Part shown: in pieces, positions 51,115 to 61,190 of the stretch
How the letters are laid out: every line of letters starts with the position of its first letter
Position numbering within the stretch: the stretch's first letter is position 1
NCBI RefSeq assembly: GCF_022788715.1
Contig: NZ_CP085170.1
Coordinates: forward strand, 1-64,000
From: Sulfitobacter sp. DSM 110093
GTDB taxonomy: Bacteria; Pseudomonadota; Alphaproteobacteria; Rhodobacterales; Rhodobacteraceae
DNA length: 64,000 bases
Direction of reading: 5' to 3'
The notes under the pieces: model-generated
Told to the model about the DNA's origin: nothing
The model's input: only the letters and a program-made list of their open reading frames with translations
Databases searched by the model: none
Position numbers and translations under genes: made by a program

Positions 51115-52518
51115 ATGGCTGGCAGATTAATTGTAATCTCAAATCGCATCCCTTCAGAGGCCGCCCCTTCTGGTGGATTGGTCTTTGCGCTTCACGAAAC
51201 CCTGCGCAAAATCGGCGGCGTCTGGATTGGATCGCACCCTGAGACGACAGATAACCCAGCCGAAAGCCTGACGAAATATGGCGACCAAAGCGAATACGCG
51301 CGGTTCAGCTTCAGCCTAAGCCCAGAAGATTACCAAAACTTCTACCTTGGTTTTTCCAATTCCGTACTTTGGCCGGTCTGCCACCGCCGCGGTGATCTGG
51401 TCGAGCTCGACCGAGGGTTTGAACGGGGATATAGCGCCGTTAATGCGCGCCTTGCGCAGCAGGTGATAAAGATCGCCGGACCGGAAGATATGATCTGGGT
51501 CCATGACTATCATTTCTTCCCTTTGGCGACTGAGCTGCGCAAGCTTGGTTTTACTGGTAAGATCGGGTTTTTCCTGCATATTCCCTTCCCCGCCTTGGGT
51601 GATATGGGCGCCCTCCCGCGTGAGGCCAATTTGGCGCATTGGTTGGCGGATTATGATCTTGTCGGTCTGCAAACCCGCGCTGACGTGGCGCGCTGTCTTG
51701 AGATGTTCCGCGCCGAGACGGATTCCGAATTCCTGATGAACGGCACGATCAAATGCGGCGCGCGGGCAGTGGCGGTGCGGTCTTTCCCCATCGGGATCGA
51801 CGTGGAAACCTTTGTTCAAGCCGCGCAGGGCGGCAGCGAACAAGACCGGCTGGCAGACGATATGGCGGGTGACATCGTCATCGGCGTTGACCGGCTGGAC
51901 TATTCCAAAGGCTTGCCCAATCGGTTCCGTGCCTTCGGCCGCTATCTGGAAACCCGCGATGAACGTGAGCGCCGCGTGAGCATGGTGCAGATCGCCCCAC
52001 CGAGCCGCGAAGAAGTCGCAGCGTATCGTGAGCTTCGCTACGAATTGGAAGAGTTGGTTGGCCGCGTGAATGGCGAACATGGAGAGATCGACTGGACCCC
52101 GTTGCGCTATATTCACCGGAACCTTGATCGCGACCTGCTGGCGCGGCTTTACCGCCGCGCGCGTGTGGGGATCGTCACCCCTTTTGCCGACGGGATGAAC
52201 CTTGTGGCGAAGGAATATATCGCTGCGCAAGACCCCGAAGACCCCGGAGTGCTGATCCTTTCGCATATGGCCGGTGCCGCCGAAGATTTAACCGATGCGA
52301 TCTTGGTCAACCCCTATGACATCGAAGATATGAGCGAGGCGCTAAAGACGGCACTGGCCCTTCCACTGGAAGAACGCAAACGCCGTCATGCAAGTTGCAT
52401 GGCACAAGTGCGCGCCACGGATGTGAACCGCTGGAGCCAGACCTATGTTCAGGCGTTGAAAAACTGCGCACCGATGCTGGTCGTGAAACCTCCGGTACGA
52501 GAGTGGTCAGAGGCGTAG
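51115..52518 (+). CDS. otsA: OtsA, trehalose-6-phosphate synthase
   Basis: The 467-residue GT20 enzyme has GRLIVISNRIP at the N-terminus, WVHDYHFFPLATELR, GFFLHIPFPA, the nucleotide-sugar site VDRLDYSKGLPNR and TPFADGMNLVAKEYIAAQ. It makes trehalose-6-phosphate from UDP-glucose and glucose-6-phosphate. ATG 51115 is chosen because the conserved start follows it and GAGG precedes it; the longer frame from 51049 adds 22 atypical residues. With OtsB it gives trehalose, a compatible solute. It is separated from otsB but lies in the same stress block. Confidence 0.93.
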   Translation: MAGRLIVISNRIPSEAAPSGGLVFALHETLRKIGGVWIGSHPETTDNPAESLTKYGDQSEYARFSFSLSPEDYQNFYLGFSNSVLWPVCHRRGDLVELDRGFERGYSAVNARLAQQVIKIAGPEDMIWVHDYHFFPLATELRKLGFTGKIGFFLHIPFPALGDMGALPREANLAHWLADYDLVGLQTRADVARCLEMFRAETDSEFLMNGTIKCGARAVAVRSFPIGIDVETFVQAAQGGSEQDRLADDMAGDIVIGVDRLDYSKGLPNRFRAFGRYLETRDERERRVSMVQIAPPSREEVAAYRELRYELEELVGRVNGEHGEIDWTPLRYIHRNLDRDLLARLYRRARVGIVTPFADGMNLVAKEYIAAQDPEDPGVLILSHMAGAAEDLTDAILVNPYDIEDMSEALKTALALPLEERKRRHASCMAQVRATDVNRWSQTYVQALKNCAPMLVVKPPVREWSEA

Positions 52519-52527
52519 CGAACTTTA

Positions 52528-53295
52528 TCACACCTCTGGCGCATAGATCACCTCAGTCTCCCAACTCGTGCATTTGTCCATTAGTCCCGTGGGCAGGGGA
52601 AGGTCGGTAAAAAACATATCGACCTCTCGGGCAGAGGCGATGCGCGCAGGCGCAGAGCGTTTGAACTTTGAATGATCGGTCACCAAAAACGTCTTGCGCG
52701 ACTGTGCGATGATGCATTGGCTTACGCCCACTTCTTCAATGTCAAAGTCGAGCAGATCTCCATCTGCATCCATCGCCGAACAGCCAATTACTGCGATATC
52801 GAATTTGAACTGTCGAATCGTTTCAATCGTCAGGTTGCCAACCAGCCCGCCGTCGACGCGGCGCAGTGCACCGCCCGTCAATACGATGCGACACTCGGGA
52901 TTATCGACAAGGATGTTCGCCACATTCATGTTGTTCGTCACCACCATCAGATCGCGGTGATGCAACAGCGCACGGGCCACGGCCTCGGTACTTGTCCCGA
53001 TATTCAAGAAAACCGAGCAGCCATCCGGAATATGTTCGGCGCAGGCGCGGGCGATGCGGTTTTTGGCGTCTTCATGCAGGTTGCGCCGCTCGGCATAGCC
53101 GATGTTGCTTGCTCCCGAAGGCAGCACCGCGCCGCCGTGCACCCGCTCTAACTTGCCACTATCTGCCAGTTCGGTGAGGTCGCGTCTGATGGTTTGATGG
53201 GTGACGCCGAAATGTTCGGCCAGCCCGTCGACGGTGACCTTGCCCTCGCGCCGGGCGATTTCAAGTATGTCTGGATGGCGGAATGTCTGTGAGAT
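52528..53295 (-). CDS. glpR: GlpR, DeoR-family repressor of glycerol catabolism, probable ATC start
   Basis: The protein of about 255 residues has the DeoR helix-turn-helix (VTVDGLAEHFGVTHQTIRRDLTELADSGKLERVHGGAV) and a sugar-phosphate sensor domain (GTSTEAVARALLHHRDLMVVTNNMNVANIL, LTGGALRRVDGGLVG). It should repress glp genes until glycerol-3-phosphate is present. The conserved N-terminus SQTFRHPDILEIARREG begins at an ATC codon (53295-53293) preceded by a perfect AGGAG 7 bases upstream. The only canonical alternative is ATG 53379, which adds 28 unlikely residues and runs through the SD. ATC is a rare start. Confidence 0.88.
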   Translation of the reverse strand: MSQTFRHPDILEIARREGKVTVDGLAEHFGVTHQTIRRDLTELADSGKLERVHGGAVLPSGASNIGYAERRNLHEDAKNRIARACAEHIPDGCSVFLNIGTSTEAVARALLHHRDLMVVTNNMNVANILVDNPECRIVLTGGALRRVDGGLVGNLTIETIRQFKFDIAVIGCSAMDADGDLLDFDIEEVGVSQCIIAQSRKTFLVTDHSKFKRSAPARIASAREVDMFFTDLPLPTGLMDKCTSWETEVIYAPEV

Positions 53296-53302
53296 GGCGT
53301 AG

Positions 53303-53307
53303 CTCCT
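53303..53307 (-). promoter_or_regulatory. Strong ribosome-binding site preceding the ATC codon of glpR
   Basis: AGGAG on the minus strand lies 7 bases upstream of ATC at 53295-53293. It marks that codon as the probable start, since no ATG, GTG or TTG is at the proper distance. Confidence 0.6.
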
Positions 53308-53377
53308 GCCTGCTGTCGGTGCATTATCTCCAGTGTTTCGACTAACGCAAGCAATCGCGCGCCTTGTTGCGCATAAC

Positions 53378-53415
53378 ATGTTCGGTATATCGTCAAAACG
53401 AACATAAACGAAAAT
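53378..53415. promoter_or_regulatory. GlpR operator cluster in the glpR-glpD gap
   Basis: ATGTTCG (53378-53384) and CGAACAT (53399-53405) form a perfect inverted pair, and a further CGAAAAT half-site follows at 53409-53415. These match the TGTTCG/CGAACA half-sites bound by GlpR-type repressors. The cluster lies between the divergent glpR and glpD starts. Confidence 0.65.
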
Positions 53416-53492
53416 AAATCTTGTGCAGTTGAGAGTCGTTTCGTAACACTGGCAGCGAATTACACCAATCTGTGCTGGGGGAGGGCCGGATC

Positions 53493-55106
53493 GTGAACCA
53501 ACAGCCCGATAGCCATGTGGCCACGGCTCCGGTCGATCTTTTCGTCATCGGCGGCGGAATCAACGGTGCCGGTATCGCCCGCGACGCCGCGGGTCGCGGT
53601 CTTAGCGTGACCTTGGCCGAGATGAACGATCTAGCGTCTGCAACATCATCGGCATCGACCAAACTGTTCCACGGCGGTCTGCGGTATCTTGAATATTTCG
53701 AGATTGGCCTCGTACGCCACGCCCTGACCGAGCGTGAAGTGCTGCTGAAAGCGATGCCGCATATCTCTTGGCCGATGCGGTTTGTGCTGCCCTATCACCG
53801 TGACATGCGGTTTGAAGGGGACACGCCGACCTCCAAGCTGCTGCGGTTGTTCATGCCGTGGATGCGGGGCCGCCGTCCGGCTTGGCTTATCCGCTTGGGT
53901 CTGTTTCTTTACGACAATCTGGGTGGACGCGAGGTTCTTCCGGCGACGCGCAGCCTGTCATTGCAGGGCACTCCAGAGGGCGCGCCTCTGGAAGACCGAT
54001 TTGAAAAGGCGTTCGAATATTCCGATTGCTGGATCGAGGATTCGCGCCTTGTGGTCCTGAACGCCCGCGACGCAGAACTGCGCGGCGCACGCATTATGAC
54101 GCAGACCAAAGTAATCTCGGCCCAACGCGAAGCGGATTGCTGGGCCGTGACGGTTGAGCATGGCCAAGACGGTCCCCAAGAGGTGATCCAAGCGAAGATG
54201 CTGGTCAACGCGGGCGGCCCGTGGGTGGGCGAGATCATCCACAACACCGCGCGGCTGAACTCTTCCGAAGGGGTGCGGCTGGTGCGCGGCAGCCATATCG
54301 TGACCAAACGGCTTTACGATCACGACAAATGCTACTTCTTCCAAGGCACCGATGGGCGGATCATTTTCACGATCCCCTATGAGCAGGATTTCACCCTAAT
54401 CGGCACCACGGATGCGGACCACCCCGATCCATCCGTCACCCCGGAATGCACCCCCGAAGAGCAGGATTACCTGATCAACTTCGTAAACGGCTATCTCAAG
54501 CAGGACATCACCCGCGCTGACATCGTTTGGACCTACTCCGGCGTCCGCCCGCTGTATGATGACGGGGCCAGCAGCGCCACGGCGGCCACGCGGGACTATA
54601 CGCTCAAGGTGGACGAAACGGGCGGCGCGCCGATCCTAAATGTCTTTGGCGGCAAGATCACCACATACCGCAAACTGGCCGAAGACGCGCTGGATCTGAT
54701 CGCCCCGCATTTCGACGAGTTGTCGGGCCATTGGACCGCTGGCGTTGCCTTGCCGGGCGGTGATTTTCCGGTGGATGGGGTAGCGCAACTGATCGCGCGC
54801 CTGAAAGCGGACTACGACTTCCTAGATGAAAGCTGGGCAGCGCGGCTGATCCGGGCCTATGGTACAGATGCATGGGTGCTGCTGGGTGAGTCCAAGACGC
54901 TCGCGGACATGGGGGAGCATTTCGGCGCGACCCTCACGGCGCGTGAGGTCGCTTGGCTGATGAACAAAGAGTATGCTCTCAGCGCAGAAGACGTCGTTTG
55001 GCGCCGCAGCAAGCTGGGCCTGCGAATGGATGAGGCGCAGATCGCGCGTCTTGATGAATGGATGCAGATGCGCGCGGCGAAACAAGCCGCCTCTGCAGCG
55101 GAATGA
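53493..55106 (+). CDS. glpD: GlpD, FAD-dependent glycerol-3-phosphate dehydrogenase
   Basis: The 537-residue enzyme has an N-terminal FAD motif (FVIGGGINGAGIARDAAGRG), SATSSASTKLFHGGLRYLE, the segment DARLNVLN-like RLVVLNARDAELRGA and late VFGGKITTYRKLAEDA. It oxidises glycerol-3-phosphate to dihydroxyacetone phosphate at the membrane and feeds electrons to quinone. GTG 53493 is chosen for the GGGGAGGG site 7 bases upstream. It is the first gene of the plus-strand glp operon and divergent from glpR. Confidence 0.94.
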   Translation: MNQQPDSHVATAPVDLFVIGGGINGAGIARDAAGRGLSVTLAEMNDLASATSSASTKLFHGGLRYLEYFEIGLVRHALTEREVLLKAMPHISWPMRFVLPYHRDMRFEGDTPTSKLLRLFMPWMRGRRPAWLIRLGLFLYDNLGGREVLPATRSLSLQGTPEGAPLEDRFEKAFEYSDCWIEDSRLVVLNARDAELRGARIMTQTKVISAQREADCWAVTVEHGQDGPQEVIQAKMLVNAGGPWVGEIIHNTARLNSSEGVRLVRGSHIVTKRLYDHDKCYFFQGTDGRIIFTIPYEQDFTLIGTTDADHPDPSVTPECTPEEQDYLINFVNGYLKQDITRADIVWTYSGVRPLYDDGASSATAATRDYTLKVDETGGAPILNVFGGKITTYRKLAEDALDLIAPHFDELSGHWTAGVALPGGDFPVDGVAQLIARLKADYDFLDESWAARLIRAYGTDAWVLLGESKTLADMGEHFGATLTAREVAWLMNKEYALSAEDVVWRRSKLGLRMDEAQIARLDEWMQMRAAKQAASAAE

Positions 55107-55119
55107 GGGGAGGACGAAC

Positions 55120-56205
55120 GTGAGTTTGATCCTAAAAAACGTGTCGAAAACGGTGAGCGGTCAAACGCATATTCACCCGACCGACCTGACCTTGGAAAAG
55201 GGCACGATGAACGTGCTTTTGGGGCCGACATCTGCGGGCAAGACGTCGTTGATGCGGCTGATGGCGGGGCTTGATGTGCCCAATACGGGGCAGGTGATCT
55301 GGAACGGCGAAGATGTCACCGGGATGCGCGTCCAAGACCGCAAGGTGGCGATGGTCTACCAGCAGTTCATCAACTACCCTTCGATGACCGTTTACGACAA
55401 CATCGCCTCGCCGATGAAGCTGGTCGGTAAGTCAAAGGACGAGATCGACCGCGCCGTGCGCGAGACGGCTGAACTGATGCAGTTGACCCCGATGCTCGAC
55501 CGCAAACCGCTGGAGCTTTCGGGCGGTCAGCAACAGCGCTGCGCCTTGGCGCGGGCGCTGGTGAAAAACGCAGGTCTCGTGCTGCTGGATGAGCCGTTGG
55601 CGAACCTCGACTACAAGCTGCGCGAAGAACTCCGCGCCGAGATTCCGCGCATCTTTGAACGCGCCGGGTCGATCTTTGTCTATGCCACGACAGAGCCGGA
55701 AGAGGCGCTGCTTTTGGGCGGCAACACCGCGACGCTTTGGGAGGGCCGCGTCACGCAATTCGGCCTGACGCCAAGCGTCTACCGTCGGCCTGAGAATGCC
55801 ACGACGGCGCGGGTCTTCTCCGACCCGCCGATGAACTTCCTTAGCATGACCAAATCGGGCAACACGCTGCGGTTTGACGGCGGTGAGATGCCCGCGCCTG
55901 CCACGATGGCAAGTCTGAAAGACGGTGAATATACCGCCGGTTTCCGCCCCAACCACCTGACGCTAAGCGCGCAGGCTCCTGAGGCGATCGGCTTTGACGC
56001 GGTGCTGAATGTGACCGAGATCACGGGCTCGGAGACGTTTGTCCACCTCGACTATCACGGCGCGAAATGGGTCGGGCTGGTGCATGGCATCCAGCATCTG
56101 CAACCCGGCCAGCCGCTGCCGGTCTATCTGGATCCGGCACATATTTATCTCTTTGACGCGAACGGGGCGCTCGTCTCTGCCGCGCCCTATGCGGAGGCGG
56201 CATAA
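55120..56205 (+). CDS. glpS: GlpS, glycerol ABC importer ATP-binding protein (no switch histidine)
   Basis: The 361-residue ATPase is of the CUT1 sugar-importer class. Walker A reads GPTSAGKTS, the signature LSGGQQQRCALARAL is intact and Walker B is LVLLDEPLANLD. The H-loop reads ATTEPEEA, so the switch histidine is replaced by threonine. A C-terminal regulatory TOBE domain follows. With GlpT it powers GlpPQ. The arrangement glpD-glpSTPQ-glpV-glpK matches the rhizobial glycerol ABC system. GTG 55120 is 14 bases after the glpD stop, with GGGGAGGA upstream. Confidence 0.92.
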   Translation: MSLILKNVSKTVSGQTHIHPTDLTLEKGTMNVLLGPTSAGKTSLMRLMAGLDVPNTGQVIWNGEDVTGMRVQDRKVAMVYQQFINYPSMTVYDNIASPMKLVGKSKDEIDRAVRETAELMQLTPMLDRKPLELSGGQQQRCALARALVKNAGLVLLDEPLANLDYKLREELRAEIPRIFERAGSIFVYATTEPEEALLLGGNTATLWEGRVTQFGLTPSVYRRPENATTARVFSDPPMNFLSMTKSGNTLRFDGGEMPAPATMASLKDGEYTAGFRPNHLTLSAQAPEAIGFDAVLNVTEITGSETFVHLDYHGAKWVGLVHGIQHLQPGQPLPVYLDPAHIYLFDANGALVSAAPYAEAA

Positions 56206-57286
56206 TGGCCAAGATCACGCTTGATAACCTCGCGCATTCCTATCTGCCCAATCCGAGCAGTGAGGATGATTTCGCCCTCAAAGAATTGAACCACGATTGG
56301 ATCGACGGCGAAGCCTATGCGCTTTTGGGTGCGTCCGGTTGCGGCAAGTCCACGCTGCTCAACATCATCTCGGGCCTGTTGCAGCCTTCGCAGGGTCGCA
56401 TTCTGTTCAACGACGTGGACGTGACCCACGCGCCGACGGCAGAGCGCAACATCGCACAGGTGTTCCAGTTCCCGGTTGTCTACGACACGATGACCGTGCG
56501 CGATAACCTCGCCTTTCCGCTGCGCAACCGGGGCGCGGATGCCTCTTATGTTGCAGAGCGCGTGCAGCAGATCGCGCAGATGATCGGCATGGAAGACGAG
56601 CTGAATCGCAAGGCACGCGGCCTCACGGCGGATGCCAAGCAGAAGATTTCGCTGGGCCGGGGCATGGTACGCGAAGACGTGAACGCTCTGTTGTTCGATG
56701 AGCCGCTGACCGTGATCGACCCGCATATGAAATGGGAGCTGCGCACGCAGCTCAAATCGCTGCACCACGAGTTTGGCCACACAATGATCTATGTGACCCA
56801 CGACCAGACCGAGGCGCTTACCTTCGCCGATAAGGTCGTGGTGATGTATGATGGCCGGGTGGTGCAGATCGGCACGCCGCAAGAGTTGTTCGAGCGGCCC
56901 GCGCATACCTTCGTGGGCTATTTCATCGGCTCGCCGGGGATGAACCTGTTTGATGCGCAGATCTCGGGCAATGCCGCGCAGGTCGCGGGCAAAAGCATCA
57001 ACTTGAATAAAACTTACGCCCCTAAGGGCGGCAAAACCCAGCTAGGTGTCCGGCCCGAGTTTATCCGCCTCAACGGCGAAGGGCTGGGCCTGCCTGCCAA
57101 GGTAACCCGCGTCGAAGACGTGGGCCGCCACAAGATCATCCGCCTTGATGTGGCCGGCCAACCGGTCAGCGCCATCGCCGAAGAAGGCGCATCCGTGCCT
57201 AGTGAAAACACCGCGATCAGTTTCGATCCGGCGGGCATCAATGTCTATGCCGACGATTGGCGCATCAGCGCAGAGGGAGAGGCCGC

Positions 57287-57290
<4 letters not shown>
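56205..57290 (+). CDS. glpT: GlpT, glycerol ABC importer ATP-binding protein (degenerate signature motif)
   Basis: The 361-residue ATPase has canonical Walker A (GASGCGKST), Walker B (ALLFDEPLTVIDP) and switch histidine (VTHDQTEAL). The ABC signature LSGGQ is replaced by LTADAKQ. In a dimer with GlpS, the site using the GlpS signature would be complete and the other crippled. The C-terminal TOBE region is present. It overlaps glpS by one base (TAATG) and glpP by 4 bases. It should not be confused with the unrelated MFS transporter also called GlpT. Confidence 0.92.
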
Positions 57291-59046
<1,756 letters not shown>

Positions 59047-59059
59047 AGGGAGGCCGCTC

Positions 59060-59332
59060 ATGTCTTGGATGGCTTGGACCATGCCCACCGCGATCTTCTT
59101 CGGTGTCATCGCGCTGTTACTCATCACTTTCACGATCCTCGCGATCAAATTTCCTGAGACGCCGCGCACCGGCATTCTTAGGATCGAAACAACCCGTGGT
59201 GACCGTCTGTTCATCACGCTTCTCGGCTCGGCCTTTATCAATTTGATCTGGCTGGGTTTCGAGGCGGGGCCGCAGCCCTATGCGCTGCTGGTCTGCCTTG
59301 CCTATGCCGCAGCCGTATTTCGCTGGGTCTAG
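59060..59332 (+). CDS. DUF2160 small membrane protein of the glycerol ABC operon
   Basis: The 90-residue protein has two or three hydrophobic segments (WTMPTAIFFGVIALLLITFTILA, then LLGSAFINLIWLGF and a C-terminal ALLVCLAYAAAVFRWV) and a polar middle with RTGILRIETTRGDRLF. It matches the DUF2160 family, which I know mainly from glycerol-type ABC operons between glpQ and the binding-protein gene. Role unknown; it may be an accessory subunit of the permease. AAAGGGAGG precedes ATG 59060. Confidence 0.85.
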   Translation: MSWMAWTMPTAIFFGVIALLLITFTILAIKFPETPRTGILRIETTRGDRLFITLLGSAFINLIWLGFEAGPQPYALLVCLAYAAAVFRWV

Positions 59333-59402
59333 GCGCTATCACGGCTGATCCCGGTTAATCGGGGCAGCCATACGACACGACCAAATGTCTAGGGAGGACA
59401 TA

Positions 59403-61115
59403 ATGAAACGATCTGTCATGAAATCGAGTACCGCACTTGCGGTCACGCTCGGTCTGCTCGCCGGGCCAGCATTCGCGGATATGGATGCCGCGAAGAAATT
59501 CCTCGACGAGGAAATCGAACGCTCCGCGCTGAGCCGCGAAGAGCAGGAAGCGGAGATGCAGTTCTTCATCGACGCTGGCGAAGCATTCAAAGGCATGGAC
59601 ATCAAAGTCGTGTCCGAGACCATCACCACCCATGAATACGAAGCCAATGTGCTGGCCCCGGCCTTCACCGCGATCACCGGGATCAACATCACCCACGACC
59701 TAATCGGCGAAGGTGACGTGGTCGAGAAACTGCAAACGCAAATGCAGTCGGGCGAGAACATCTATGACGCCTATGTCAACGACTCTGACCTGATCGGCAC
59801 GCACTGGCGCTACAAACAGGCGCGTAGCCTGACCGACTGGATGGCGAATGAGGGTGCGGACGTGACCAACCCCGGTCTCGATCTGGAAGATTACATCGGA
59901 CTGGATTTCACCACCACACCAGACGGCGACCTCTACCAGTTGCCCGACCAGCAATTCGCGAACCTTTACTGGTTCCGCCACGACTGGTTCACCGACCCCG
60001 ACTTGATGGCCGAGTTCAAAGAGAAATATGGCTATGATTTGGGCGTGCCGGTCAACTGGTCCGCTTACGAAGACATCGCTGAGTTCTTCACAGGCCGCAC
60101 CATCGACGGCGTCGAAGTCTTTGGCAACATGGACTACGGCAAGAAAGACCCGAGCCTTGGCTGGCGCTACACTGATGCGTGGCTGTCCATGGCTGGTGGC
60201 GGCGACGTAGGCGAGCCGAACGGCCTGCCGGTTGACGAATGGGGCATCCGCGTGAACGAAAATTCGCAGCCTGTTGGTTCCTGCATGACCCGCGGCGGTG
60301 CGACCAACGATGCGGCGGCGGTCTATGCGATCACCAAATCCATCGAGTGGCTTGAAAAGTACACACCGCCTGCGGCCGCTGGCATGACCTTTGGCGAAGC
60401 GGGTCCGGTCCCTGCGCAGGGTGCGATTGCTCAGCAGATGTTCTGGTACACCACCTTTACCGCCGATATGGTAAACGATGGCGCCAAGGCTGTGTTGAAC
60501 GACGATGGCACGCCTAAGTGGCGTATGGCCCCCAGCCCGCACGGGGCCTATTGGAAAGATGGCCAGAAGGTTGGCTATCAGGACGTGGGCAGCTGGACGC
60601 TGATGGAAAGCACCCCCGTCGACCGTGCCAAGGCCGCATGGCTCTATGCGCAGTTCGTGACCTCGAAAACCGTCGATGTTGAAAAGGCCCACGCCGGTCT
60701 GACCTTCATCCGCGAGTCGACCATCCAGCACGAAAGCTTCACCGAACGTGCGCCGAAACTCGGCGGTTTGGTGGAATTCTACCGTTCGCCCGCGCGCACC
60801 GCATGGTCGCCCACCGGGACAAACGTGCCGGATTACCCCAAGCTGGCGCAGCTGTGGTGGCAGAACATCGGCGACGCAATGTCCGGTGCGAAAACCCCAC
60901 AAGAGGCACTCGACAGCCTCTGCGCCGAGCAGGAAAAGGTCATGGAACGTCTTGAGCGCGCAGGCGTCCAAGGTGATCTGGGTCCGAAAATGAACGAAGA
61001 GCGTGAAGCCTCTTACTGGCTTGAGCAGGAAGGTTCGCCCGTTGCCAAGCTCGACAACGAAGACCCCGAGCCCGAAACAATCAGCTACGAAGAGCTGATC
61101 AAGTCCTGGCAGTAA
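59403..61115 (+). CDS. glpV: GlpV, periplasmic binding protein of the glycerol ABC importer
   Basis: The 570-residue protein has a signal peptide (cleavage near GPAFA-DM, about 25) and belongs to the long sugar/glycerol-binding protein class (family 1). Features include LIGEGDVVEKLQTQMQSGENIYDAYVND and WWQNIGDAMSGAKTPQEALDSL near the C-terminus. It delivers glycerol to GlpPQ. ATG 59403 follows GGGAGGA. It is separated from glpK by a strong intrinsic terminator-like hairpin, which may favour a high level of the binding protein. Confidence 0.92.
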   Translation: MKRSVMKSSTALAVTLGLLAGPAFADMDAAKKFLDEEIERSALSREEQEAEMQFFIDAGEAFKGMDIKVVSETITTHEYEANVLAPAFTAITGINITHDLIGEGDVVEKLQTQMQSGENIYDAYVNDSDLIGTHWRYKQARSLTDWMANEGADVTNPGLDLEDYIGLDFTTTPDGDLYQLPDQQFANLYWFRHDWFTDPDLMAEFKEKYGYDLGVPVNWSAYEDIAEFFTGRTIDGVEVFGNMDYGKKDPSLGWRYTDAWLSMAGGGDVGEPNGLPVDEWGIRVNENSQPVGSCMTRGGATNDAAAVYAITKSIEWLEKYTPPAAAGMTFGEAGPVPAQGAIAQQMFWYTTFTADMVNDGAKAVLNDDGTPKWRMAPSPHGAYWKDGQKVGYQDVGSWTLMESTPVDRAKAAWLYAQFVTSKTVDVEKAHAGLTFIRESTIQHESFTERAPKLGGLVEFYRSPARTAWSPTGTNVPDYPKLAQLWWQNIGDAMSGAKTPQEALDSLCAEQEKVMERLERAGVQGDLGPKMNEEREASYWLEQEGSPVAKLDNEDPEPETISYEELIKSWQ

Positions 61116-61126
61116 GCCAACTTTCG

Positions 61127-61161
61127 GGGGCCGGGGCGCATCAGCGCTCCGGCCCCTTTTT
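61127..61161 (+). terminator. Intrinsic terminator/attenuator between glpV and glpK
   Basis: A 13-position stem (61127-61139 with 61144-61156, one mismatch) closes on ATCA and is followed by TTTTT (61157-61161). As glpK and the alcohol dehydrogenase lie downstream in the same direction with no long gap, it probably attenuates rather than stops all transcription. Confidence 0.7.
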
Positions 61162-61190
61162 CATTTCATAAGACAACCGGGGGCTGCGCC

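Noticed and set aside
59700..60971. 423-codon minus-strand open frame opposite glpV
   Set aside because: GlpV is clearly coding on the plus strand; the antisense frame has no recognisable motif.
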